A DNA stretch of 64,000 nucleotides from Streptomyces sp. SCSIO 30461 (lineage in GTDB: Bacteria > Actinomycetota > Actinomycetes > Streptomycetales > Streptomycetaceae). Of the stretch, positions 34,066-43,124 are shown in pieces. Every line of letters begins with the position of its first letter. The stretch's first letter is position 1. Below the pieces are notes generated by a model. It ran no database searches, had not been told where the DNA came from, and saw only the letters and a program-made list of their open reading frames with translations. Location of the stretch: the NCBI RefSeq assembly GCF_037023745.1, contig NZ_CP146101.1:6960001-7024000 (forward strand), given 5' to 3'. Position numbers and translations under genes: made by a program.

Positions 34066-34533
34066 ATGAGCGAGCGACTCCAGCCCGGCGACACCGCCCC
34101 GGACTTCACCCTGCCCGACGCGGACGGAAACGAGGTCTCGCTCGCCGCCCGCAAAGGCCGCAAGGTCATCGTCTACTTCTACCCCGCAGCCCTGACCCCC
34201 GGCTGCACCAAGCAGGCCTGTGACTTCACCGACAACCTGGACCTCCTCGCGGGCGCCGGCTACGACGTGATCGGCGTCTCCCCGGACAAGCCGGAGAAGC
34301 TCGCCAAGTTCCGCGAGAAGGAGCACCTGAAGGTCACCCTGGTGGGCGACCCCTCGAAGTCCGTCATGGAGGTGTACGGCGCCTTCGGCGAGAAGAAGCT
34401 CTACGGCAAGACGGTGACCGGGGTGATCCGCTCGACGATCGTCGTGGACGAGGACGGCAAGGTGGAGCACGCGCTGTACAACGTCAAGGCCACCGGGCAC
34501 GTCGCCAAGATCATCAAGGACCTCGGCATCTGA
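34066..34533 (+). CDS. bcp: Thioredoxin-dependent thiol peroxidase (Bcp/PrxQ)
   Basis: A 155-residue peroxiredoxin that reduces hydrogen peroxide and organic hydroperoxides with thioredoxin. The peroxidatic Cys lies in ALTPGCTKQACDF, with the second Cys five residues later, the classic atypical two-Cys BCP arrangement. The APDFTLPDADGNEVSL start and KTVTGVIRSTIVVDEDGKV end match the family fully. GAGGAGAACCG supports the start. Confidence 0.96.
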   Translation: MSERLQPGDTAPDFTLPDADGNEVSLAARKGRKVIVYFYPAALTPGCTKQACDFTDNLDLLAGAGYDVIGVSPDKPEKLAKFREKEHLKVTLVGDPSKSVMEVYGAFGEKKLYGKTVTGVIRSTIVVDEDGKVEHALYNVKATGHVAKIIKDLGI

Positions 34534-34600
34534 GGCCACTCGGCCGGCAGCGGATGCTCACGCACCATATCCGGGCATGATCATCCGATAACCGGTCTAG

Positions 34601-34773
34601 GGCGTGTTGCGAAAGTCCCTCCTGACCCGCGACGCCTGGCACGCACGCTCGCTGCGTTGTCGGAGTCATCCACGTACGTCCAGTACGAGGATGATCCTCC
34701 GCCTTGCGATCGCACGCACCAGACGCCGCAGGCCCCGCCCTGCGGGCGGACGGAGCTGCTTTCGCAACACGCC
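34601..34773. mobile_element. MITE-like element, copy 2
   Basis: The same 173-bp element as at 11219-11391, with 15-bp terminal inverted repeats and perfect CTAG on both sides (34597-34600 and 34774-34777). Only three substitutions separate the copies, so at least one moved recently. It lies between bcp and the tRNA gene at 34931; the remaining 34534-34600 and 34778-34930 show no gene. Confidence 0.88.
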
Positions 34774-34930
34774 CTAGTTCCTCCGTACGAGGACGCGAAC
34801 ACTGCGACTGCCGTGCCCCGACTGCCACGCGATCACAAGCACCTGGTGCCGCGGGGGCCACACCGACGATCCCTAAGCCAGCCGCTTGCGCGTAGGGTTG
34901 ACTCCGCCCAGTAGAGTGAGGGCGTTGCCT

Positions 34931-35005
34931 GCGTCCGTACGCCAACGGCGAGCGGCGGCTTTTAGGTGGCCGTGATTGTCGGTTCGAATCCGACCGGGCG
35001 CACCA
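34931..35005 (+). tRNA. tRNA with class-I shape and UAG anticodon (Leu codon CUA)
   Basis: The acceptor stem pairs GCGTCCG (34931-34937) with CGGGCGC (34995-35001), with discriminator A and encoded CCA. A short 3-bp D stem, CGC with GCG, encloses a loop CAACGGCGA with the conserved GG and A. The anticodon stem CGGCT/GGCCG (inner U-G pair) encloses the loop TTTAGGT, giving anticodon TAG with U33 and G37. The variable loop is only 5 nt (TGATT). The T arm is GTCGG-TTCGAAT-CCGAC. All invariant tRNA bases are present. A CUA-reading leucine tRNA should have a long variable arm, so the identity is uncertain. Alternative folds with a class-II arm were tried and fail. Confidence 0.7.
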
Positions 35006-35007
35006 GT

Positions 35008-35048
35008 GCCGACGGCTCGGCTCGCGAACAGCGAGCCGAGCCGTCGGC
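35008..35048. terminator. Terminator between the tRNA and rdgB
   Basis: An 18-bp perfect inverted repeat, 35008-35025 with 35031-35048, and a 5-nt loop. It starts 3 nt after the tRNA CCA and ends 5 nt before the rdgB stop, so it can serve both strands. Confidence 0.88.
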
Positions 35049-35053
35049 GCACC

Positions 35054-35656
35054 TCAACCCAGCAACTCCCTGACCACCGGCACCAGCTCCCTGAAGGCCT
35101 TCCCTCGGTGGCTGATCGCGTTCTTCTCCTCCGGGGACAGCTGCGCGCAGGTGACCTCGTAGCCCTCCGGCTGCAGGATCGGGTCGTAGCCGAACCCGTT
35201 GGTGCCGACCGGGGCGTGACGCAGGGTCCCCTGCATGCGGCCTTCGACCACGCGTGCGGTGCCGTCGGGCAGTGCGAGTGCCGCGGCGCAGGCGAAGTGG
35301 GCGTCGCGATGGGGGTCGGCGATGTCGGTGAGCTGGGCGAGCAGCAGGTTGAGGTTGGCGGTGTCGTCGCCGTGGGTGCCGGACCAGCGGGCCGAGAAGA
35401 TGCCGGGGGCGCCGCCGAGGACGGCGACGCAGAGGCCGGAGTCGTCGGCGATGGCCGGGAGGCCGGTGGCGCGGGCGAGGGTGTGTGCCTTGAGGAGGGC
35501 GTTCTCGGCGAAGGTGACGCCGGTTTCCTTGACGTCGGGGATGTCGGGGTAGGCGTCCGCGCCGACGAGGTCGTGGCTGAGACCTGCGTCGGCGAGGATC
35601 GCGTGGAGTTCGGTGATCTTGCCGGCGTTGCGGGTCGCGAGGATCAGGCGGGTCAT
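35054..35656 (-). CDS. rdgB: RdgB/HAM1 non-canonical purine NTP pyrophosphatase
   Basis: A 200-residue house-cleaning enzyme that hydrolyses dITP, XTP and related nucleotides to monophosphates. Signatures are ILATRNAGKITEL at the start, TFAENALLKA, IADDSGLCV with the catalytic Asp, GTNGFGYDPI and the final SHRGKAFREL. Length is normal. It is the second gene downstream of rph on the same strand, with a lipoprotein gene between; rph-rdgB is a common actinobacterial pairing. Confidence 0.96.
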   Translation of the reverse strand: MTRLILATRNAGKITELHAILADAGLSHDLVGADAYPDIPDVKETGVTFAENALLKAHTLARATGLPAIADDSGLCVAVLGGAPGIFSARWSGTHGDDTANLNLLLAQLTDIADPHRDAHFACAAALALPDGTARVVEGRMQGTLRHAPVGTNGFGYDPILQPEGYEVTCAQLSPEEKNAISHRGKAFRELVPVVRELLG

Positions 35657-35742
35657 GGGCCCAGTATCCCGAAGGCCGCTGCCGGTATCACGGGGGTTCA
35701 CCGGGGCCCAGCGGCCCGGCGGGTCCCGGCGTCCCGGGCCGC

Positions 35743-36120
35743 TCAGGGAGAGCAGACCTTGCCGATCTCGGCGGCGGCGTCGGTGATGGGCTGGATGTCA
35801 GGGGTGGTGTCGCCGCCTTCGACGGCGGTGCGGACCTTGTCCACGCCCGTGGTGAGGCCGTCGACCGCCTTGGCGAGGTCGGCGTTGTCGGTCGTGTCCT
35901 TGAGGTTGCCCAGTTCCTTGTCGATGTCGTCGAGGGCTTCGGTCAGCTGGGTGGGGTCGTTGCTCGCGTTGGACACCGCCTGGGAGAGGTTGTCGACGCT
36001 GGTGGCTATCGCGTCGGCGGTCTTCACACAGTCGAACGCTTTGTCGACCGCACTGCATCCGACGGCTCCGGTGAGTGCGACGGCGGTGACGACGGCGAGT
36101 GCGATTCGGCGGCTGCGCAT
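35743..36120 (-). CDS. Small helical lipoprotein, unknown
   Basis: A 125-residue protein with lipoprotein signal MRSRRIALAVVTAVALTGAVGC; the lipobox is AVGC. The mature part has two helices of a coiled-coil-like rhythm (TADAIATSVDNLSQAVSNASN; LTEALDDIDKELGNLKD) and two further Cys (DCVKT, GKVCSP) that could form a disulphide. No domain is recognised. Its position between rph and rdgB appears to be conserved in streptomycetes, as far as I recall. Confidence 0.8.
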   Translation of the reverse strand: MRSRRIALAVVTAVALTGAVGCSAVDKAFDCVKTADAIATSVDNLSQAVSNASNDPTQLTEALDDIDKELGNLKDTTDNADLAKAVDGLTTGVDKVRTAVEGGDTTPDIQPITDAAAEIGKVCSP

Positions 36121-36214
36121 GGAACGTGGTCCTCCCCAGATGTGGACGGGCGTGCGGTTCGGCCCGTACGCCCGTGTGGTTGATGACGCCGCTGGAGGCG
36201 TTTTTGGTTGCGCT

Positions 36215-36952
<738 letters not shown>

Positions 36953-36969
36953 GGGGTTGAGCCTAGTGC

Positions 36970-37203
36970 TTACATCATGTCTTCGATTTCGGCGGCGATG
37001 GGGTCGGCTTCGGTGCCGATGACGACTTGGATCGCGGTGCCCATTTTGACGACGCCGTGGGCTCCGGCCGCTTTCAGCATGGCTTCGTCCACCAGGTCCG
37101 GGTTGCCGACCTCGGTGCGCAGGCGGGTGATGCAGCCTTCGACTTCCTCGATGTTGTCGAGGCCGCCGAGCCCGGCGACGATCTTCTCGGCCTTGGTGGC
37201 CAT
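36970..37203 (-). CDS. nagF: PTS EIIB component, NagF type
   Basis: A 77-residue stand-alone EIIB domain of the glucose/N-acetylglucosamine PTS family. The phosphorylatable Cys is in [14 protein letters not shown], the standard EIIB motif, and [11 protein letters not shown] forms the last strand. In S. coelicolor NagF passes phosphate to the membrane EIIC NagE2, encoded next door. Here the adjacent genes are a universal stress protein and an APC permease, and no EIIC is seen in the window. Either the EIIC is elsewhere or GlcNAc uptake by this route was lost. Confidence 0.88.
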   Translation of the reverse strand: MATKAEKIVAGLGGLDNIEEVEGCITRLRTEVGNPDLVDEAMLKAAGAHGVVKMGTAIQVVIGTEADPIAAEIEDMM

Positions 37204-37227
37204 GTGCTTCTCCTCGCGGGTACGTAC

Positions 37228-37644
37228 TCAGTCGGCGGCCGGTACGCACAGCACCGGGGTTTTGGAGAGGTGCAGGAGTTTGTGGGGGACGGCGCCGAGC
37301 AGGGCGCCGCGCAGGGGGCCTTCGCCGTAGCTGCCGACGACGATGACGCGTGCCTGGTGGCGTTCGGCGGCGTCCAGGAGGGCTTGGGCGGGGCTCTCGT
37401 CGAGCATTTCGACGATGGTCGTGACGCCTGCGGTCTCGGCCGCGTCGACGGCGTGGGCGAGGGCGATCCGGCCGGTCTGGCGCAGGGCTTCGGTGTGGGC
37501 TTGGTACTCCTCGCCCATCGCTCCGGGTGCCGCGGCGCCGTAGACCAGGACGAGGGGTTCGCCGAATGCCGCTGATACCTCGATGGCGACGCTCAGGGCG
37601 CGTACGGCTCCGGGTGATTCGTCGTATCCCAGGACGATCGGCAT
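37228..37644 (-). CDS. Universal stress protein family
   Basis: A 138-residue single UspA domain. It starts with [15 protein letters not shown] and ends with the nucleotide-binding type motif [16 protein letters not shown] followed by SKTPVLCVP, so ATP binding is likely. The ATG lies one nucleotide after the permease stop (TGACATG), indicating translational coupling with that transporter. Confidence 0.93.
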   Translation of the reverse strand: MPIVLGYDESPGAVRALSVAIEVSAAFGEPLVLVYGAAAPGAMGEEYQAHTEALRQTGRIALAHAVDAAETAGVTTIVEMLDESPAQALLDAAERHQARVIVVGSYGEGPLRGALLGAVPHKLLHLSKTPVLCVPAAD

Positions 37645-37645
37645 G

Positions 37646-39220
37646 TCAGGGCTCCTCACCTGGTGTGCCATCGCCGTGCCGGTCTTGGCGTTCGTGGTGT
37701 TTGGCACTGTGCACCGCGGCGGGGTCGGCGACGCTGCAGCGTTCGCGCCAGAAGCGCGGTGCGCGGACCCAGCGGGCGATCATGATGATCACCCCCACGG
37801 CCGCGATGCCGATTCCGATGACGAGTGGCGGACCGAGGCCGAACCAGGAGACGCCGCTGTAGGAGTTCGCGGGGTTCGCCATGTCGATGACGGATTCCAC
37901 GAGCAGCCAGATGAGCAGCACGGCGCCGATGACCGGGCCTACTCCGATGAGGAGGAGGTTGCGGGCGCTTTCGGTGAGGTGGCGCCGGTAGTAGACGGCG
38001 CAGGCGATGCCGGTGAGCGCGTAGTAGAAGGCGATCAGCAGGGAGAGCGCGGTGAGTGAGTCGAAGAGGGCGTTCTCGCTGATGCGGCTGAGGACGAGGT
38101 ACCAGACGATGGCGACGGCGGCGACGGCCCAGGTGCTCACGTGCGGGGTGCGGAACCGGGGGTGGATGCGTGCGAAGACGGAGGGGAGTGCGCCTCGCCT
38201 GGCCATGGAGAGGCCCGTGCGGGAGGACGGAATGATCGTCGTCTGGGTGGAGGCGAGCGCGGAGGTGCAGACCGCGAGGAGCACGATCCAGTCCCAGCCG
38301 CCGAGCACCTTTCCGGCCAGCAGGGCGAAGATGAACTCCTCTTCGGAGGCGTTCTCGGTGAGGTAGGCGGGGCCGGCGAACGCGACGACGGCGATGGTGA
38401 CGGACAGGTAGGTCACCAGCAGGATGACCGTCGACCAGATCCCGGCGCGGCCGGGTGCGCTGGCGGAGTCCTTGACCTCTTCGGTGAGGTTGACCGCCGA
38501 CTCCCAGCCCCAGTACATGAACACGCCGAGCAGCAGTCCGGCGGTGAGCGATCCGCCGCCGGCACCGAACGGGTTGAGCCATCCGATGTCGGGGTCGACC
38601 GGGGCGAGCGGGCTGGAACCGGAGTAGACGCGGTAGATGGCGACTGCGGCGAAGAGGAGCAGGGAGACGACCTGCGCGAGGATCAGCACGTTCTGTACGT
38701 GGGCGGATGCCTCGGTACCGATCACGCAGATGGCTGTCATCACGAGGATGACCACGACGGTGAGCGCTTGGCGGATGACCTCGTTCTGTGCCCAGCTGTC
38801 GAGTCCGAGGGTGAGGAGCCCGAAGCCGACGGCGACGTCGGCGAGAGATCCGACGACCAGTACACCGGTCATCATGATCGCCCAGCCGCCGAACCAGCCG
38901 GTCCAGGGGCCCATGGCCCGGGTCACCCAGGAGAAGGTGGTGCCGCAGTCCTGGTCGGCACGGTTGAGGTAGAAGAAGGCTGATGCGATGAGCAGCATCG
39001 GTACGAAGGAGGCCAGCACGACCCCGGGCGCGTAGAGGCCGACGATGGCGACGACCGCGCCGATGACGGCGGCCAGGGAGTACGCGGGGGAGGTGGAGTT
39101 GATGCCGATGACGAGCGCGTCGAGGAATCCGATCGCGTTGTGCTTCAGCTCTCCCGGCGCGTCTTTGTTGGTGTGCGAGCTGGGTGGCGGTGGGCGGGTG
39201 TCCGCGACGTCATCGGCCAT
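37646..39220 (-). CDS. APC-superfamily amino-acid/polyamine permease
   Basis: A 524-residue transporter with about 12 hydrophobic segments. The start LKHNAIGFLDALVIGINSTSPAYSLAAVIG and the TM6 region with WESAVNLTEEVKD are typical for the APC family (amino-acid or polyamine importers/exchangers). The acidic N-terminus and the long charged C-terminus (ERQDRHGDGTPG) are cytoplasmic. Translationally coupled to a universal stress protein. The substrate cannot be stated. Confidence 0.92.
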   Translation of the reverse strand: MADDVADTRPPPPSSHTNKDAPGELKHNAIGFLDALVIGINSTSPAYSLAAVIGAVVAIVGLYAPGVVLASFVPMLLIASAFFYLNRADQDCGTTFSWVTRAMGPWTGWFGGWAIMMTGVLVVGSLADVAVGFGLLTLGLDSWAQNEVIRQALTVVVILVMTAICVIGTEASAHVQNVLILAQVVSLLLFAAVAIYRVYSGSSPLAPVDPDIGWLNPFGAGGGSLTAGLLLGVFMYWGWESAVNLTEEVKDSASAPGRAGIWSTVILLVTYLSVTIAVVAFAGPAYLTENASEEEFIFALLAGKVLGGWDWIVLLAVCTSALASTQTTIIPSSRTGLSMARRGALPSVFARIHPRFRTPHVSTWAVAAVAIVWYLVLSRISENALFDSLTALSLLIAFYYALTGIACAVYYRRHLTESARNLLLIGVGPVIGAVLLIWLLVESVIDMANPANSYSGVSWFGLGPPLVIGIGIAAVGVIIMIARWVRAPRFWRERCSVADPAAVHSAKHHERQDRHGDGTPGEEP

Positions 39221-39362
39221 GTTTCCTCGCAGAGCAGGACGATGTGCCAGTGCGATGTCTGTCTCTTTTATCCGTTTTATGAACTGCGAGTGATTTTATA
39301 CGGACGTTCCGCGAGGGCGCGCGCTCAGGCCGTGGGACTCGCCACGCGATGCGGCTCGCGGC

Positions 39363-40115
39363 TCAGAGTTCGTAGACCGTGCCCGGGACGGCCAGCTCGG
39401 ACGGGCCTTCGTATACGGCGCGGGCGTCCGCCAGGTTTCGCTCGGCGTCCGTCCACGGCGGGATGTGGGTCAGTACGAGCCTGCCCACTCCGGCACGGGC
39501 GGCGTGGGCACCGGCCTCAAGCCCGTTGAGATGGAGGTCGGGGATGTCCTCCTTGCCGTGGGTGAAGGCGGCCTCGCAGAGGAAGAGGTCCGTCCCGGCC
39601 GCGAGGTCCACGAGGGGTTCGCACACTCCGGTGTCACCCGAATAGGTCAGCGACCTGCCGTCGTGCTCGAGACGGATGCCGAAGGTCTCCACCGGGTGAG
39701 CGACCTTCTCCGTGCGCACCGCGAAGGGGCCGATCCGGAAGGCACCCGACGTGAGGACGCGGAAGTCGAACACCTCACTCATGGACTTGTCCGACGGGGT
39801 GTCCCCGTAGGCGGTGGTGAGCCTCTGCTCGGCGCCCTCCGGTGCGTACACCGGGATGGCGTCGCAGCGGCCTCCGTCGTGGCGGTAGTAGCGGGCGACG
39901 AAGTACCCGCACATGTCGATGCAGTGATCCGCGTGCAGATGGCTGAGGAAGATCGCGTCGAGATCGTAGAGCCCGATGTAGCGCTGCAGCTCTCCGAGAG
40001 CTCCGTTGCCCATGTCGAGGAGCAACCGGAAGCCGTCGGCCTCGACCAGGTAGCTCGAACAGGCCGATTCCGCGGACGGGAACGACCCCGAGCAGCCGAC
40101 GACGGTGAGCTTCAT
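39363..40115 (-). CDS. MBL-fold metallo-hydrolase (RNase Z/arylsulfatase-like)
   Basis: A 250-residue metallo-beta-lactamase-fold enzyme with the zinc motif HLHADHCID near residue 60, SGDTGVCEPL and the C-terminal VLTHIPPW. The start MKLTVVGCSGSFPSAESACSSYLVE is typical of the small actinobacterial group near murI/rph. The family includes phosphodiesterases and tRNase Z-like enzymes; this one's substrate is not known. Confidence 0.92.
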   Translation of the reverse strand: MKLTVVGCSGSFPSAESACSSYLVEADGFRLLLDMGNGALGELQRYIGLYDLDAIFLSHLHADHCIDMCGYFVARYYRHDGGRCDAIPVYAPEGAEQRLTTAYGDTPSDKSMSEVFDFRVLTSGAFRIGPFAVRTEKVAHPVETFGIRLEHDGRSLTYSGDTGVCEPLVDLAAGTDLFLCEAAFTHGKEDIPDLHLNGLEAGAHAARAGVGRLVLTHIPPWTDAERNLADARAVYEGPSELAVPGTVYEL

Positions 40116-40370
40116 GGAGCTTGGACCTCCGAGGCGGACGGGCGAGGTTGGCAGGTGGCTTACGGGCAGCCCGTGGGGGGCCTGCGGTCAGCGGGGGCGG
40201 CGCGGGGATGTCGTACGGTGCGACGAGCGTAAGGCGCGAAAGGGCCCTGCGCTCCTTCGCGGCTACCCGTTGTGGGGGAACTCACCTGTGCTGTCACCGG
40301 ATAGGGCGATGAGCGTGGGGCGTGCGCGGGGGGCGGGCATCGCTGGGCGCGCGCCGGTACCGTCTCCCCT

Positions 40371-40910
40371 ATGGATACGTCCTGGTGGCTCGCGCTCGGC
40401 GCGGTGGTGGTGATCGCGCTGGCGGCGGGGCTGACCCGGGCTCGGCCGGGTGCGCGGCGCAGGCCGCCCGGCGGGACCGGTGGGACGACTGGACCGGGCA
40501 GGCCCGGAAGGCCGGGGAAAACGGGGAGGCCCGGGAGGCGTTCGGCGCCGACCGGTCGCCGGACCGGGACGGAGACCAGGGCCGGGGACGGCACCCGGCG
40601 GATGCCCCAGCCCGGCGAGATCTGGTGGGCGGACGTGCCGTACGAGGACGGCCCGGGCTCGAAGGACCGCCCCTGCCTGGTGCTCCGGGTGCACGGCGGC
40701 GCGGCCCGCGTCGCCAAGATCACCAGCAAGTACCACGATGCCCGCCCGGGGGTGATCCCGCTGCCGCCCGGTGCGGTGGGCGATGCCCAGGGGCGCCCGA
40801 GCTTCCTGGAGACCGACGAGGTGCGGGACGTATGTGTCCGCGACTTCCGGCGGAGGGTGGGGGTGATGGACCCGCTCCTGTGGGACCAGGTCCGCCGGAT
40901 GTCGGCCTGA
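40371..40910 (+). CDS. PemK/MazF-like protein with N-terminal membrane anchor
   Basis: A 179-residue protein. Residues about 5-23 form one transmembrane helix (WWLALGAVVVIALAAGL), followed by a 55-residue Arg/Pro/Gly/Thr linker. Then comes a PemK/MazF-type barrel beginning PQPGEIWWADVPYEDGPGSKDRPCLVLRV, with KITSKYHD and SFLETDEVRDV. The GEIWWADV...KDRPCLVL strand-loop-strand is the ribonuclease-toxin hallmark, but no antitoxin gene lies beside it and membrane attachment is unusual. It may be a domesticated PemK-fold protein rather than a toxin. It converges with cysM. Confidence 0.82.
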   Translation: MDTSWWLALGAVVVIALAAGLTRARPGARRRPPGGTGGTTGPGRPGRPGKTGRPGRRSAPTGRRTGTETRAGDGTRRMPQPGEIWWADVPYEDGPGSKDRPCLVLRVHGGAARVAKITSKYHDARPGVIPLPPGAVGDAQGRPSFLETDEVRDVCVRDFRRRVGVMDPLLWDQVRRMSA

Positions 40911-40950
40911 CATCGGCACCACCACTCGGCGGGGCTTCGAGCCCGAGGGC

Positions 40951-41916
<966 letters not shown>

Positions 41917-42195
41917 TCAGACCATACCGCCGGCGACGGCCGGCAGGATGGTCACGCTGTCGCCGTCGGCCAGCTTGGTGTCGATTCCGTCGAGGAAGCG
42001 CACGTCCTCGTCGTTGAGGTACACGTTCACGAAGCGGCGCAGCTGACCGCCGTCCACCACGCGCTCCTGGATTCCGCTGTGCCGGGTGTCGAGGTCGGCG
42101 AAGAGCTCGGCGAGGGTCGCCCCGCTGCCCTCGACGGCCTTGGCGCCGTCGGTGTAGGTGCGGAGGATGGTCGGAATGCGGACCTCGATGGCCAT
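41917..42195 (-). CDS. cysO: MoaD/ThiS-family sulfur carrier (CysO-like)
   Basis: A 92-residue ubiquitin-fold sulfur carrier with EVRIPTILRTYTDGAK at the start and ILPAVAGGMV at the end. The di-glycine that would be adenylated and thiocarboxylated is followed by Met-Val, so the protein needs trimming to expose Gly-Gly. The JAMM peptidase encoded upstream (42644-43066) is the natural candidate. Operon order on the minus strand is mec, leader peptide, cysO, cysM. Confidence 0.93.
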   Translation of the reverse strand: MAIEVRIPTILRTYTDGAKAVEGSGATLAELFADLDTRHSGIQERVVDGGQLRRFVNVYLNDEDVRFLDGIDTKLADGDSVTILPAVAGGMV

Positions 42196-42301
42196 GGAAC
42201 GGGCTCCTGTCGGGAGGGGCATGGGATGGTGCAGGGGGCGTGCATGCGGTGCGGGGCGCGCGGTTCGGCCCCCGCGCGGGGCCGCCGAGGCCGGGACCGT
42301 A

Positions 42302-42324
42302 CGCTCGGCCGCTCGGGCCGAGCG
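42302..42324 (-). terminator. Possible attenuator hairpin between leader peptide and cysO
   Basis: CGCTCGGCC pairs with GGCCGAGCG (9 bp, 5-nt loop), 14 nt after the stop of the Cys-rich leader. More GC-rich inverted repeats lie nearer cysO (42255-42290). Such a layout allows ribosome position on the leader to decide folding. Confidence 0.4.
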
Positions 42325-42337
42325 CGAAAACCTCTGG

Positions 42338-42463
42338 TCAGGCCGTGCGGAAATGCGTACGGCAGGTACAGATCGCGCTGGCTAGACGGCACAGGTCGAC
42401 GTGCAGCCGCGCCACGAGCAGCGGGGTGCCCGGCGTCATCTCGCTCACGTCGTTCGAAACCAT
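42338..42463 (-). CDS. Cysteine-codon leader peptide (uORF)
   Basis: A 41-residue peptide, MVSNDVSEM..., ending LCRLASAICTCRTHFRTA with three Cys codons in eleven positions. The sequence RLHVDLCRLASA is a known Streptomyces type annotated as putative leader peptide upstream of cysteine and sulfur genes; comparable uORFs control mycobacterial sulfur genes by cysteine-dependent ribosome stalling. It lies 142 nt upstream of cysO-cysM. Response to cysteinyl-tRNA supply is inferred. Confidence 0.8.
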   Translation of the reverse strand: MVSNDVSEMTPGTPLLVARLHVDLCRLASAICTCRTHFRTA

Positions 42464-42643
42464 GCGCTCATCGTAACGATTCCCGATCGGGCCTCCGTCA
42501 TGTGATTCCGCATAGTGGACGAACTTCGTTCGCCATGCGGACAACACGGCTGCCGCGGGTGGGCGGTGGCGTCCGCGGCTTCGAGCCTGCTCGATCGGCT
42601 CCGGCAGGTCTCGGCAGGGAACTCGGGGAGCCTCGACAGGACC

Positions 42644-43066
42644 TCAGTAGGCCTCTACGACCTTGACGTCCTCTTCGGTGATCGCCCCGTCGATGATCCG
42701 GAAGGACCGGAACTGGAACGGCCCGGCCCCGTCGGCGTCCGCCGTGGAGACCAGGACGTAGTGGGCGCCGGGCTCGTTGGCGTACGAGATGTCGGTGCGC
42801 GACGGATACGCCTCGGTCGCCGTGTGGGAGTGGTAGATGATCGCCGGCTCCTCGTCTCGGTCGTCCATCTCCCGGTACAGCTTGAGCAGGTCCGTCGAGT
42901 CGAACTCGTAGAAGGTGGGCGAGCGCGCCGCGTTGAGCATCGGGATGAAGCGCTCGGGCCGCCCCTCGCCGACCGGCCCCGCGACCACACCGCAGGCCTC
43001 GTCCGGGTGGTCCGCGCGGGCATGGGCCACGATCTGGTCGTACAGGGCCTGGGTGATGGTCAGCAT
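42644..43066 (-). CDS. mec: Mov34/JAMM (M67) metallopeptidase, Mec type
   Basis: A 140-residue JAB1/MPN+ zinc peptidase. The catalytic Glu is in DEACGVVAG, and the JAMM motif is YHSHTATEAYPSRTD near residues 78-92 (His-x-His, Ser, Asp). In Mycobacterium the homologue Mec releases cysteine from CysO-Cys. The nearby cysO and cysM complete the pathway. The ATG at 43066 starts MLTITQALYDQ, which fits the family. Confidence 0.94.
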   Translation of the reverse strand: MLTITQALYDQIVAHARADHPDEACGVVAGPVGEGRPERFIPMLNAARSPTFYEFDSTDLLKLYREMDDRDEEPAIIYHSHTATEAYPSRTDISYANEPGAHYVLVSTADADGAGPFQFRSFRIIDGAITEEDVKVVEAY

Positions 43067-43124
43067 GGTGACGAGAATAGGGGCAGGTTCCCCGGATCTG
43101 AGATCCGGGGACCAGTGAGTGAGA

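Noticed and set aside
34581..34802. 73-codon minus-strand frame across the second MITE
   Set aside because: It consists of the element read in its open frame; no homology or ribosome binding site.
34919..35005. Class-II leucine tRNA fold with long variable arm
   Set aside because: No 5' segment near 34919 pairs with CGGGCGC; only the class-I fold from 34931 gives full stems.
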